Shown piece by piece: positions 41,100 to 49,435 of a stretch of 56,521 bases of DNA. This DNA is from Streptomyces hayashii (GTDB taxonomy: Bacteria > Actinomycetota > Actinomycetes > Streptomycetales > Streptomycetaceae), in assembly GCF_024539815.1 (NCBI RefSeq), contig NZ_JAHHIU010000007.1:1-56521 (forward strand), given 5' to 3'. The notes below the pieces were generated by a model. That model was not told the DNA's origin and did no database searches. It was given only the letters and a program-made list of their open reading frames with translations. Made by a program: the position numbers and the translations under genes. Numbering within the stretch: the first letter of the stretch is position 1; every line of letters begins with the position of its first letter.

Positions 41100-42467
41100 T
41101 CAGTCCACGTCCGCCTTCTGCAGGGTCTTCGTCATGTCGACGAAGCCCTTTCTGGCGGCCACCAGCCGGCCCTTCCGCACCGTCTGCAGGGTGACGTCGG
41201 CGTTGACCAGGCGGGGGAAGCCGATGGAGGCGAGCCGGTCGGAGAACTGCCAGCGCAGAGTGGGCGTGAGGCCGCCCGTGCTGATCCGCAGGCCGTCGTC
41301 GAGGGCGCCGCGCACGGTGTCGGCGGTCACGTCGCCGCCGGCCAGTGACTCCACGGCCTGCCGGAACACGGTGTAGGCGATCCAGGTGGTCTGCACCCCG
41401 GTGTCGGTCGGGTCGATCCTGGTGTCGGAGAAGGCCGTCTCGCTGATCACCTTCTTCATCGGCGCCCAGGCGGGGTCGCTCGCCTCGGGGTACCAGCCGG
41501 TGACGTACGCCCCCTCGAAGGGACCGGAGCCCGCGCCGGCCGCGTCGATCACCGTCTGGTCGACGCTGCCGAGGACGGTGGCGGTGCGCACCTCCGGGTG
41601 GTCGGCCCGGGTGCGGCGGAAGGAGTCCATGAAGGTGCTGGTGCGGTCCCCGAGCGCGGTGACCACACAGCCCTTCCCGTCGCCCTTGCCCTTCCCCTGC
41701 CCGCCGGTCCCGCCTGTGGGGCCGGTCCCGTCGTCGGTCGCGTGCGCCAGGGCGGTCTCGGCCTGCGTCGCGTACTCGGCGGCGTCCTCCGGGGCCCGCT
41801 GGTCGGCTGCCTCGTCGTGGCCGCCCGCCGTCAGTCCGGCGTCGAGCATGGTGGGCAGCGTGTCGCCGGCGATGGTGTCGGGGCGGACCAGCGAGACGGG
41901 ACCGCAGCTCGTGGCCAGCGCCTTGCCGAGGCCCGCCAGCAGCGAGGGCTGACCGCCGTTGACCGGATACGACAGCGGGCTGGTGAACTCGGCGTTCGTG
42001 ACGCCGTAGCCGCCGATGTAGGGGATGCCGGCGCCTTCCAGGTGCGGGAAGAAGGCGTCGGAGTGCTGGCTGTAGGAGCCGACGACGGCGACCGCGTGCT
42101 CCTTGACGGCCTGCCGGGCGCACTTCGCCGCGGCCACCGTGTCGTTGTGGTCGTTGCAGGTCAGGACCTTGAGCTTGCGCCCGTTCAGGCCCCCGGTCGC
42201 GTTGGTCCAGCGGGCGTAGGCGCGAGCGAAGGCGGGCATGCCGGGCTCGTTGGTCGCGGACGTCTCCTCGGGCGCCCACGTCATGACGACGATCGGGTCG
42301 TCCCCGGAACCCCCCGTGGTGCCGGGGACGACCCCGCATCCCACGGCGAGCGACGCGCAGGCGGTCAGCGCGCCCGCCGAGAGGGCGGCTGCTCTGACGG
42401 ACCTGGTGAAGCGGAAGGACCTGGGGAGGAAGGTGCTTCGCGTGGACGTGCGTCGCCTGCCGGTCAT
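41100..42467 (-). CDS. ABC-type solute-binding lipoprotein, branched-chain amino acid/amide type (orphan)
   Basis: A 455-residue extracellular binding protein of the Peripla_BP_6 (LivJ/AmiC) fold. The N-terminus is very basic, then a hydrophobic core ends in the lipobox L-A-V-G-C. The fold follows with WTNATGGLNGRKLKVLTCNDHND, VVGSYSQHSDAFFPHLEGAGIPYIGG and TWIAYTVFRQAVESLAGGDVTADTV. A Gly/Lys insert (GGTGGQGKGKGDGKG) interrupts the middle. No permease or ATPase of the Liv type is adjacent, so it is an orphan receptor or uses a distant transporter. ATG 42467 is the supported start. Confidence 0.88.
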   Translation of the reverse strand: MTGRRRTSTRSTFLPRSFRFTRSVRAAALSAGALTACASLAVGCGVVPGTTGGSGDDPIVVMTWAPEETSATNEPGMPAFARAYARWTNATGGLNGRKLKVLTCNDHNDTVAAAKCARQAVKEHAVAVVGSYSQHSDAFFPHLEGAGIPYIGGYGVTNAEFTSPLSYPVNGGQPSLLAGLGKALATSCGPVSLVRPDTIAGDTLPTMLDAGLTAGGHDEAADQRAPEDAAEYATQAETALAHATDDGTGPTGGTGGQGKGKGDGKGCVVTALGDRTSTFMDSFRRTRADHPEVRTATVLGSVDQTVIDAAGAGSGPFEGAYVTGWYPEASDPAWAPMKKVISETAFSDTRIDPTDTGVQTTWIAYTVFRQAVESLAGGDVTADTVRGALDDGLRISTGGLTPTLRWQFSDRLASIGFPRLVNADVTLQTVRKGRLVAARKGFVDMTKTLQKADVD

Positions 42468-42585
42468 GGACACGCACGATTCCGTCACATCACCAACCCG
42501 GGAGTGACCCTCGGTCGACGGGCGGTGACGGGAAGGTGAATTGCCGGGGCCCGTGAAGCTCCTGGGGTGAGGAAACGTACGATCG

Positions 42586-43086
42586 GTGACCGTGCAAGGT
42601 TCGGAGAACTCTTCCCGTCGCGGCCGTCGCTCGTTCACCATGGGCGGCATGCCACTCAACGACATGCCGTGGTGGCGCTGGCGCAGCAATGTGCGCTCCG
42701 CGCTGCACATGCTCTCCGATCCGGCGTTCCAGCAGAACGTCTGGCTGGCCGGCGTCGAGGGGTACGGGGACGTCACCGACGCCGTGTACCGCCTGGTCGA
42801 GGACACCTGGCTCGACAACTGGTCCGCCGAGAAATACGTCGGGACGATCTTCCGCGACTCGCAGGAGGCCGCCCTGGTCGACACCGCCGTGCTGCGTGTG
42901 CTGCGGATCATGCACCAGGTGGGGCCGGACGCCCAGGTCTCCGCGTACGTCGACCACGAGGCGTGGCCGGACGCGGTGCGGGCGGCGCGGGACGCGCATG
43001 TGCGGATGGCGGCGAGCGACGGCGACGACCCCGACGCACCGCCCCGGACGCTGGAGGTCCTGCGCATCATGACGCGGGCGGCGTAA
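42586..43086 (+). CDS. Conserved hypothetical protein (SCO4402-like)
   Basis: A small soluble protein with no motif I can assign to an activity. The core is PWWRWRSNVRSALHMLSDP, DVTDAVYRLVEDTWLDNWSAEKYVGTIFRDSQEAALVDTAVLRVLRIMHQVGPDA and C-terminal PPRTLEVLRIMTRAA, all helical. From memory it corresponds to the SCO4402 family adjacent to purU in S. coelicolor. A TACGAT -10 at 42578 places the transcript start near the GTG codons at 42586 and 42592, so translation may begin there (leaderless) or at ATG 42640. Confidence 0.8.
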   Translation: MTVQGSENSSRRGRRSFTMGGMPLNDMPWWRWRSNVRSALHMLSDPAFQQNVWLAGVEGYGDVTDAVYRLVEDTWLDNWSAEKYVGTIFRDSQEAALVDTAVLRVLRIMHQVGPDAQVSAYVDHEAWPDAVRAARDAHVRMAASDGDDPDAPPRTLEVLRIMTRAA

Positions 43087-43188
43087 GGGTGTAGGCGGGA
43101 GCGGCGGCGGGGGGACGGGACCGGGCGTCCCGTTCCGTCCTGCGGGACGGTTGCCCACGGCGCGGGGCGGTATGCGACCCTGTCGGGC

Positions 43189-44073
43189 ATGAACGCGCAG
43201 TCCGGCCGAGCCGCGGCGAACCCCGCCGACCAGTACGTCCTCACGCTCTCCTGCCCCGACAAGCAGGGCATCGTGCACGCCGTGTCGAGCTATCTCTTCA
43301 TGACCGGCTGCAACATCGAGGACAGTCAGCAGTTCGGCGACCACGACACGGGTCTGTTCTTCCTGCGCGTCCACTTCTCCGCCGAGACCCCGGTGACCGT
43401 GGACAAGCTGCGGGCCAGCTTCGCCGCGATCGGCGACTCGTTCCACATGGACTGGCAGATCAACCGGGCCGACGACAGGATGCGCATCGTCCTCATGGTC
43501 AGCAAGTTCGGGCACTGCCTGAACGACCTGCTGTTCCGGGCCAGCATCGGCGCGCTTCCGGTGGAGATCGCGGCCGTGGTGTCCAACCACACCGACTTCG
43601 CCGAGCTCGTGGGCTCGTACGACATCCCCTTCCGCCACATCCCGGTGACGAAGGAGAACAAGGCGCAGGCCGAGGCCGAGCTGCTGGAGCTGGTCCGCGA
43701 GCAGGACGTCGAGCTGGTCGTCCTCGCCCGCTACATGCAGGTCCTCTCCGACGACCTGTGCAAGCAGCTCAGCGGCCGGATCATCAACATCCACCACTCC
43801 TTCCTGCCGAGCTTCAAGGGCGCGAAGCCGTACCACCAGGCGCACGCGCGGGGCGTGAAGCTGATCGGCGCGACGGCGCACTATGTGACGGCCGACCTCG
43901 ACGAGGGCCCGATCATCGAGCAGGAGGTCGAGCGGGTGGGGCACGGCGTCACGCCGGACCAGCTCGTCGCCATCGGGCGGGACGTGGAGTGCCAGGCGCT
44001 GGCCAGGGCCGTCAAGTGGCATGCGGAGCGCCGCATCCTGCTCAACGGCCGGCGGACGGTCGTCTTCGCGTAG
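43189..44073 (+). CDS. purU: Formyltetrahydrofolate deformylase
   Basis: Hydrolyses 10-formyl-THF to formate and THF, balancing one-carbon pools and feeding formate to PurT-type purine synthesis. The N-terminal ACT domain spans about residues 12-90 (YVLTLSCPDKQGIVHAVSSYLF). The formyltransferase domain follows, with the catalytic cluster IINIHHSFLPSFKGAKPYHQAHARGVKLIGATAHYVTADLDEGPIIEQ carrying the Asn-His-Asp triad. The 294-residue length is typical. It starts at ATG 43189 with about 100 bp upstream. Confidence 0.96.
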   Translation: MNAQSGRAAANPADQYVLTLSCPDKQGIVHAVSSYLFMTGCNIEDSQQFGDHDTGLFFLRVHFSAETPVTVDKLRASFAAIGDSFHMDWQINRADDRMRIVLMVSKFGHCLNDLLFRASIGALPVEIAAVVSNHTDFAELVGSYDIPFRHIPVTKENKAQAEAELLELVREQDVELVVLARYMQVLSDDLCKQLSGRIINIHHSFLPSFKGAKPYHQAHARGVKLIGATAHYVTADLDEGPIIEQEVERVGHGVTPDQLVAIGRDVECQALARAVKWHAERRILLNGRRTVVFA

Positions 44074-44144
44074 GGGTTCCGGCTCTTCGCTCCGCCGGGG
44101 CCGCCGCAGGGCGGTCGCGGTCGCCCGCGCCACGCCCCGCCGCC

Positions 44145-45668
44145 CTACATCCGGCTCAGGCTCGCCGCCGCGAACAGCACGTCCCTGATCGCCTCGCGGT
44201 CGCCGACCTGCCCCGCGGCCGCCTCCTCGGGTGACACATGGCCTGCGGCGAGGCGGCAGAACTCCACGTCGTCCAGGGCCACATGGGCCACCTCGTGGTC
44301 GGCGGAGCCCACCGCGCCCGGCGAGTCCAGGGGAATCAGCCACTGGCCGCCGCCGGAACCCTCGATCTCCAGCCGCAGGCTGCGGCCGGGACGGCCGGCG
44401 CTCACCAGGTGGCGGGTGTGGTGCGAGGGCGTGGCGAGCCCGGCGCGGCGGCGGGCCGCGAGCGTCTCCGGCAGCATCCGGGCGGCCAGGTCGATCATGC
44501 CGTGCAGATGGCGGGGGGCGGGCGGCGCGTAGGGGTAGTCGACGGCCTCGGCGATGTCCTCGGCGTGCACCCAGCACTCGAAGGCGCGGTCCAGCAACGC
44601 GTCCCGCAGGGGCAGTTCGAAGCCGCCGTAGGACACCGGCATGGCGCCGTGGCCGTCTCCGCCGGTGAAGGACGCCGTGCGCACCAGGGCGTGGGTCTGT
44701 TCGCGCCAGGGGCCGCGCACGGAGCGGGTCGGGGGAAAGCGCGAGCCGGCCCAGAACGCCTCGGTACGACGCGCCGGGGTTCCGGGCGGGCCGTCCGCCG
44801 TGCCCGACCGGTCCGCGTCCGCCGCGCCCGCGTCGCGCGTCCCGTCCGCCTCCAGCGGGTCGTCGAGGCCCAGGGCCAGGGCGACCAGCCCGTCCACGGC
44901 GAGCAGATGGGCGATGACCCCGGCGACCGTGGTCCGGCGGCTCGTGGCCTCCTGGCCGCGGAACCAGCGCAGCCGCACGGGGGCGTGCCACTCGGCGTCC
45001 CCGAAGTCCTGGAGCAGGGCGTCCAGTCGCGCGGTCTCGGCGTCGTACGACTGCGCCCAGGACGGCACCGGGATGCGGGGCGGGCGACGGGTCAGGCAGC
45101 CTTCGATGACGCGCGTGCGCAGCCCGGGGTCCAGGTCGAGGCTCTCCGGGCGCTGCAGCAGACCGACCGCCTCGCGCAGCCGACGTGCCTCGTCGGCGCA
45201 GGCGCCGCAGTCCCCGAGGTGCTCCTCGACGGCGGCCGTCTCCTCGGCGGAGCAGGCCGCCAACGCCCATGCTCCCAGCAGGGACTTGAGCACCGGGTGT
45301 TCCAGCCGGAGGGGCTGTGGGAGGGCGGGCTCCGGCGCGGGCAGGGGCAGTCCGCTGTCCTCGACGGACGCGCGGGGCAGCGGTATGCGGGCCGGCCGGC
45401 CGGGGCCGGGGGAGAAGGAAGCGTCCTCGCCGTCGCCGTCGCTGCCGTCGCCCTCGGCCCCGGAGCCGTCCGGTCCGCTCGTGTCGTCCGGTCCGCTCGT
45501 GTCGTCCGGCCCGTTCATCCCGGTGGGCACCCTGTCCTCGCCGTGCGCCTGCGTGTGGTCCTCGTGCCGCGTCCGGTCCTTCTCCTCTTCGCCCGGCCGG
45601 CCGTCCCGCCGCCCGTCCTCCTCGCCTTCGCCGCCGTCGTACGACGGCCAGGGGCTCGCGTCGCTCAC
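44145..45668 (-). CDS. Zinc-finger anti-sigma factor fused to a mycothiol maleylpyruvate isomerase-like domain
   Basis: A 507-residue cytoplasmic protein. Residues 1-110 are an acidic, Gly/Asp-rich tail with GPDDTS repeats. A zinc-binding anti-sigma motif (H150-x3-C154-x2-C157, with C139 upstream) lies in VEEHLGDCGACADEA. Residues about 195-500 are a DinB/MDMPI-like domain (TVAGVIAHLLAVDGLVALALG, ECWVHAEDIAEAVDYPY). The GTG start overlaps the ECF sigma stop (GTGA), the standard layout for a cognate pair. The Cys/His site could sense thiol redox state. The C-terminal domain suggests a mycothiol link. Both are inferences. Confidence 0.88.
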   Translation of the reverse strand: MSDASPWPSYDGGEGEEDGRRDGRPGEEEKDRTRHEDHTQAHGEDRVPTGMNGPDDTSGPDDTSGPDGSGAEGDGSDGDGEDASFSPGPGRPARIPLPRASVEDSGLPLPAPEPALPQPLRLEHPVLKSLLGAWALAACSAEETAAVEEHLGDCGACADEARRLREAVGLLQRPESLDLDPGLRTRVIEGCLTRRPPRIPVPSWAQSYDAETARLDALLQDFGDAEWHAPVRLRWFRGQEATSRRTTVAGVIAHLLAVDGLVALALGLDDPLEADGTRDAGAADADRSGTADGPPGTPARRTEAFWAGSRFPPTRSVRGPWREQTHALVRTASFTGGDGHGAMPVSYGGFELPLRDALLDRAFECWVHAEDIAEAVDYPYAPPAPRHLHGMIDLAARMLPETLAARRRAGLATPSHHTRHLVSAGRPGRSLRLEIEGSGGGQWLIPLDSPGAVGSADHEVAHVALDDVEFCRLAAGHVSPEEAAAGQVGDREAIRDVLFAAASLSRM

Positions 45669-46255
45669 GCGGCACCCCCGTATCCGGGCGGGGCTCCGGG
45701 GGCGGCGACGTCGTGGGCCGTGGACAGCAGTTGGAGGCCCAGCCGGAGCCGGCGGCGGGCCTCGTCCTCGGTGACGCCGAGGTCGGCCGCGGTCTGGCGG
45801 TAGTCGCGGCGCTGGAAGTAGGCCAGTTCCAGGGCGGCGCGCAGGGGCGCGGGCATGGCCTGGACGATGTAGTCGGCGCGGGCGGCGACGGACGCGTGCC
45901 GCACCCTGCGCTCCAGTTCCTCGGTCGTCTCGGCCGAGCCGTGGCCGGTCTCGGCCAGCGCGGCGGTCTCGGTGGCGCGCAGCCGCTGCACGGCGAGACG
46001 GTGGGTCAGCGCGGCGACCCAGGTGCGCAGCGGGCCCTGCCGGGGGTCGTAGGCGTCGGGGTGCTCCCAGAGGTGGGCGAAGACCTCGCGGGTGATGCGG
46101 TCGGCCGCTCGTTCGTCGCCGAGCACGCGATGGGCGAGACCGTGCACGAGTGAAGCGAACCGGTCGTAGAGCTCACCGAGGGCGGCCGCCTCACCGCGCG
46201 CGAGCCGCTGCTGCATCTTGCGGTCCCAGCGGGGCGGTGCGTCCTTTTTCGCCAT
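45665..46255 (-). CDS. ECF-family RNA polymerase sigma factor
   Basis: A 196-residue sigma factor with region 2 (ALGELYDRFASLVHGLAHRVLGDERAADRITREVFAHLWEHPDAYDPRQGPLRTWVAALTHRLAVQRLR) and region 4 (AMPAPLRAALELAYFQRRDYRQTAADLGVTEDEARRRLRLGLQLL), joined by a ~30-residue linker. It is translationally coupled to its zinc anti-sigma factor. It is divergent from the STAS anti-sigma antagonist gene by about 335 bp. Its target promoter is not defined from the sequence. Confidence 0.93.
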   Translation of the reverse strand: MAKKDAPPRWDRKMQQRLARGEAAALGELYDRFASLVHGLAHRVLGDERAADRITREVFAHLWEHPDAYDPRQGPLRTWVAALTHRLAVQRLRATETAALAETGHGSAETTEELERRVRHASVAARADYIVQAMPAPLRAALELAYFQRRDYRQTAADLGVTEDEARRRLRLGLQLLSTAHDVAAPGAPPGYGGAA

Positions 46256-46590
46256 GCGGCCCCCTCACCCGTGTCCGTCCCTCTGGCTGTGCGTCCTTCG
46301 GCCGTGCGTGTCCAGCGTGCGTCCGCCGTCTCCTCGAATGTAGTCGGCACCTACGACAATGCACGCCCCTTTGTTGCAATGTGCGCCCCCTGTCCGTGAC
46401 GGCGTGGTATGCGCGGCGTCTACCCGACAGACAAGGATCGAACCGGACTGGGTATGACAGAAACAAGCCTGTTTCTGTTGGTTTCTGTTTTTCCCCAGGA
46501 GTTTCGGGGCAAGGCCGCTGGGCAGCCGCGCTGCAAGGAAGCGAAGGGACAGCTTCCGTTCCCAGCCAGCGACAGCGAACGAAGGGCGTG
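46256..46590. promoter_or_regulatory. Divergent control region of the ECF sigma and STAS genes
   Basis: This gap has no gene but is rich in signals. CAATGCACGCCCC (46357-46369) and CAATGTGCGCCCC (46377-46389) are 13-bp near-direct repeats exactly 20 bp apart. GGGTAT (46450-46455) resembles a sigma-B -10 element, although no matching GNNT -35 sits at the right distance. A hairpin with T-rich tail follows at 46457-46495. The 46440-46500 stretch is unusually AT-rich. Confidence 0.5.
46457..46478 (+). terminator. Hairpin followed by T-rich tail within the STAS upstream region
   Basis: ACAGAAACA (46457-46465), loop AGCC, and TGTTTCTGT (46470-46478) form perfect 9-bp arms. The sequence TGTTTCTG is echoed downstream before a TTTTT run (46488-46492). 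It may be a terminator/attenuator on the STAS leader or a palindromic operator. Confidence 0.45.
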
Positions 46591-46968
46591 GTGGTGGCCT
46601 TCACAGTGACCGGCGGCGAGCAGGGCGGATGGGCCGTGCTCCACGTGTCGGGCGAACTGGACCTGGTGACGTCGCCCGTGCTGCGGCAGCGGGTGCACGA
46701 CGAGGTGGCCGAGGGTCGCCACAGTCTCGTCCTGGATCTTTCCGACGTGTATTTCTGCGACTCCAGCGGCGTCGGCGTCCTGATCGCGGCCCGCCGGCTG
46801 ATCCGCTCCTGCCGGGGACGGTTGCGTCTGATCCTCCCCGCGCACGGCGCGGCCGACGGCTCCCACGTCAACCGCGTCCTGGGCGCGCTGGGCGTGCGCC
46901 GCCTCTTCGACGTCTATGGCGATCTCGCCGACGCCGTGGACGACGGGACCGAGCCGCTCTCGGCGTGA
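46591..46968 (+). CDS. STAS-domain anti-sigma factor antagonist
   Basis: A single STAS domain (about 125 aa) of the SpoIIAA/RsbV type. Signatures are WAVLHVSGELDLVTSPVLRQRV, LVLDLSDVYFCDSSGVGVLIAARRL (the D-S-S-G segment carries the phosphorylatable Ser) and LGALGVRRLFDVYGDLADAV. It would bind an RsbW-like kinase such as those common in streptomycetes. A candidate ATPase lies at 53230. Three consecutive GTG codons (46588, 46591, 46594) follow GAAGGG. 46591 or 46594 has better spacing. Confidence 0.88.
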   Translation: MVAFTVTGGEQGGWAVLHVSGELDLVTSPVLRQRVHDEVAEGRHSLVLDLSDVYFCDSSGVGVLIAARRLIRSCRGRLRLILPAHGAADGSHVNRVLGALGVRRLFDVYGDLADAVDDGTEPLSA

Positions 46969-47185
46969 GCGGGTGCGCCGCTTCGCCACACACCTGTCCC
47001 GAAATTCCCCCGGTCTCGGCACAGGCGTCGCCTTCCGGCCTCCCCGACGTCCGCGGCGTCGTACGCTCCCTGCCGGAAGCACTCTCAGACCCATGCCGGA
47101 AAGCGCCCCGCGCGGCACCCTCGGCGCCCGCCCGGCAGCAAGCACACACCTCACCACGTGACGACGTAAGGCGGCCCGAGCAGAC

Positions 47186-47698
47186 ATGGTCAGCAGTGAG
47201 TACGAGCGCAGGATCGCCGCCCGGTTCGCCACCTTCGACCAGGACGGCAACGGCTACATCGACCGCGCGGACTTCGCCGCCGCGGCCAAGGCGGTGCTCG
47301 CCGAGTTCGCGACCGCCGCCCGCTCCGACAAGGGGCAGGCCCTCTACGCGGGGGCCGAGGCGTTCTGGCAGGGCATGGCCGGGATCGCCGACCGGGACGG
47401 CGACCAGCGCATCAGCCGGGACGAGTTCGTGAACAGCGCGGTCAAGCGCCTGCGCGACAACCCGGAGCGGTTCGCCGAGATCGCCCGCCCCTTCCTGCAC
47501 GCCGCCCTGGACGTCGCGGACGCCGACGGCGACGGCCGGGCCACGGTCGAGGACACCGTCCGGGTGCTGCACGCCCTCGGAGCGCCCGACGAGGTCGCCC
47601 GCGGGGCCGCCGCCGTCCTCGACGCGGACGCCGACGGCAAGGTCGGCGAGGCGGAGATCGTCCCCGCCTTCGCGCGCTACTTCACCGTCCCCGAGTAG
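47186..47698 (+). CDS. EF-hand calcium-binding protein (calerythrin-like)
   Basis: A 170-residue cytoplasmic protein with four EF-hand loops: D18-Q-D-G-N-G...D29, D69-R-D-G-D-Q...E80, D112-A-D-G-D-G...D123 and D146-A-D-A-D-G...E157. All have acidic residues at positions 1, 3, 5 (or Asn) and 12, so all may bind calcium. Loops 1 and 3 use Asp rather than Glu at position 12. This is the layout of actinobacterial calerythrin and Cab proteins, which buffer or sense calcium. Its last 17 bp overlap the convergent ligase gene. Confidence 0.93.
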   Translation: MVSSEYERRIAARFATFDQDGNGYIDRADFAAAAKAVLAEFATAARSDKGQALYAGAEAFWQGMAGIADRDGDQRISRDEFVNSAVKRLRDNPERFAEIARPFLHAALDVADADGDGRATVEDTVRVLHALGAPDEVARGAAAVLDADADGKVGEAEIVPAFARYFTVPE

Positions 47699-49256
47699 CC
47701 GTCCCCGAGCGTTCGTCCTCGTCCGCGGCGGGCGGCGGAGCGGGCCGCCCGTAGCGTTCGCGGAGCTTGTACTTGAGGACTTTGCGCAGAGTGTCGTTGC
47801 GCGGCAGGGCCTGGACCACCTCCAGCCGCTCCGGCAGCTTGTGGACCGACAGCCCGCCGGCGCGCAGATACGCGGTCACCGCCGCGAGGGTCAGCGGCTC
47901 CGCGGCCGCCGGCGCCCGTTCCACCACCGCGCACACCAGTTCGCCGCGTTCCGCGTCGGGCAGGCCGATCACCGCCACGTCCGCGACGGACGGGTGCGCG
48001 GCGAGCAGGTCCTCGATCTCCTTCGCGGACACGTTCTCGCCCTTGCGGATGATCACGTCCTTCAGCCGCCCGGTGAGGACCAGATGGCCGCTGTCGGTCA
48101 GGCGTCCCAGGTCGCCGGTGCGCAGGAACCCGTCCGCGTCGAACGCCTCGGCGCTCTGGGCGGGATCCAGGTACCCCTGGCACACGGCCTCCCCGCGCAA
48201 CCGCACCTCTCCGTCCACGACGCGTATCTCCATGCCCGCCGGGGGCCGCCCCTCGGTCGTCGCGAGGTTCTCCGCGGTGTCGTCGGGCGACCCCATGGTG
48301 ATCATCGGCACCTCGGTCATCCCGTATCCGTGGGTGAGCTGGACGCCCATCTCGCGCACGACGGCGTGGTACACCTCCGGCGGCTTGGGCGCTCCGCCGC
48401 CGGCGAGCAGCCGCAGTGTGGGGATCACGGGCACGCCCGGCTGCTTGCGCTGCTCGGCGAGGAACATCGAGTAGAACGCCGTCGATCCGCCCGCGACCGT
48501 CACGCCGTGCCGGCGGTACCCCTCCAGCGCGTCCGGCAGCGCGAAGTGCTCGAACATCACCGCCGGGAAGCCGTACAGCAGCAGCATGACGGTGTAGTCG
48601 GGGCCCGCGATATGGGCGTACGGGAACGCCATCGAGCCGACGTCGTCCGGGGTCAGCCCGAGCGAGTGGGCGAGGCAGGAGCCGCCCGCGATCAGCGAAC
48701 GGTCGGTGTGCAGCACGCCCTTGGGGTTCGAGGTGGTTCCCGAGGTCCAGTAGATCCAGCGCACCGAGCCGCCCTCGGCGGGCGGCGGCGGGAGCACGGC
48801 GGGATCCCCCTCCGGCAGGTCGTCGTACGCCTCGAAGACGCCCTTCGCGCCCAGCCGCCGGGCCATCTCGGCGTGGTCGTGGCCCCGCCAGACGCCCGGC
48901 ACCGCGAAGAACTCCGCCTTCGACTCGCGCAGCGCGAAGCCGACCTCGCGGTCGCGGTAGAACGGGATGACGGGAGACTGCACGGCCCCGAGCCGGGCCA
49001 GGGCGAAGGACAGGACGGCGGTCTCCGGGCGGGTGGGCAGCTGCCAGGCCACGACCGTGCCCGGGCGCACGCCCATGCCGTACAGCCCGGCCGCCGTCCG
49101 CTCGGCCCGCTCGCGCAGCTCGCCGAAGGTCAGGGCGCGCTCCTCCTGGAGGAGGACCCGGCGGTCGGGGGTGAGGTCGGCGCGGCGGGCGAGCAGCTCC
49201 CAGAGCGTGCGGGAGTCGCTCAGCTCGTGGGCGGTGGCGGTGGCGGTGTCGTTCAC
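47682..49256 (-). CDS. Acyl-CoA synthetase (AMP-forming; cyclohexanecarboxylate/medium-chain acid:CoA ligase type)
   Basis: A 524-residue ANL ligase activating a carboxylic acid for the catabolic block to its right. Motifs: YWTSGTTSNPKGVLHT (A3), THGYGMTEVPMITMG (A5), FLRTGDLGRLTDSGHLVLTGRLKDVIIRKGENVSAKEIEDLL (A7/A8) and PRNDTLRKVLKYKLRERY (C-terminal Lys). The absence of Gly before the catalytic Lys (L-R-K instead of x-G-K) matches cyclohexanecarboxylate-CoA ligase relatives. It is divergent from the amidohydrolase, with TetR-like operators between. Its 3' end overlaps the EF-hand gene by 17 bp. Confidence 0.9.
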   Translation of the reverse strand: MNDTATATAHELSDSRTLWELLARRADLTPDRRVLLQEERALTFGELRERAERTAAGLYGMGVRPGTVVAWQLPTRPETAVLSFALARLGAVQSPVIPFYRDREVGFALRESKAEFFAVPGVWRGHDHAEMARRLGAKGVFEAYDDLPEGDPAVLPPPPAEGGSVRWIYWTSGTTSNPKGVLHTDRSLIAGGSCLAHSLGLTPDDVGSMAFPYAHIAGPDYTVMLLLYGFPAVMFEHFALPDALEGYRRHGVTVAGGSTAFYSMFLAEQRKQPGVPVIPTLRLLAGGGAPKPPEVYHAVVREMGVQLTHGYGMTEVPMITMGSPDDTAENLATTEGRPPAGMEIRVVDGEVRLRGEAVCQGYLDPAQSAEAFDADGFLRTGDLGRLTDSGHLVLTGRLKDVIIRKGENVSAKEIEDLLAAHPSVADVAVIGLPDAERGELVCAVVERAPAAAEPLTLAAVTAYLRAGGLSVHKLPERLEVVQALPRNDTLRKVLKYKLRERYGRPAPPPAADEDERSGTATRGR

Positions 49257-49274
49257 GTCGGCCCCCTGACATAA

Positions 49275-49289
49275 CTGACGGGCAGTCAG
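49275..49289. promoter_or_regulatory. TetR-like operator copy 1 (ligase promoter)
   Basis: CTGACGGGCAGTCAG has CTGAC/GTCAG arms and lies 19 bp upstream of the ligase start. It is the weakest of three related palindromes in this block. Confidence 0.6.
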
Positions 49290-49361
49290 ATTTTCGGCAG
49301 AGCGTAGGGCCGGTCGCCTTGTCGGTCCAGGGGTCGCGGACTAGCCTGCTGGGGGGACAGC

Positions 49362-49380
49362 ATCTGACGGTCCATCAGAT
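49362..49380. promoter_or_regulatory. TetR-like operator copy 2 (amidohydrolase promoter)
   Basis: ATCTGACGGTCCATCAGAT is a 19-bp palindrome with one mismatched pair. It sits 56 bp upstream of the amidohydrolase ATG. Confidence 0.75.
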
Positions 49381-49435
49381 AGCGCTGTGGGCAGCGCATC
49401 GGACGACTGGCGTACCGCCAGGCGGAGGGGAAGCC

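Noticed and set aside
47677..49272. 531-codon minus-strand frame overlapping the CoA ligase
   Set aside because: It is the ligase gene read one frame off, Arg/Gly/Ala-rich with no motif. The neighbouring frame carries all ANL motifs.
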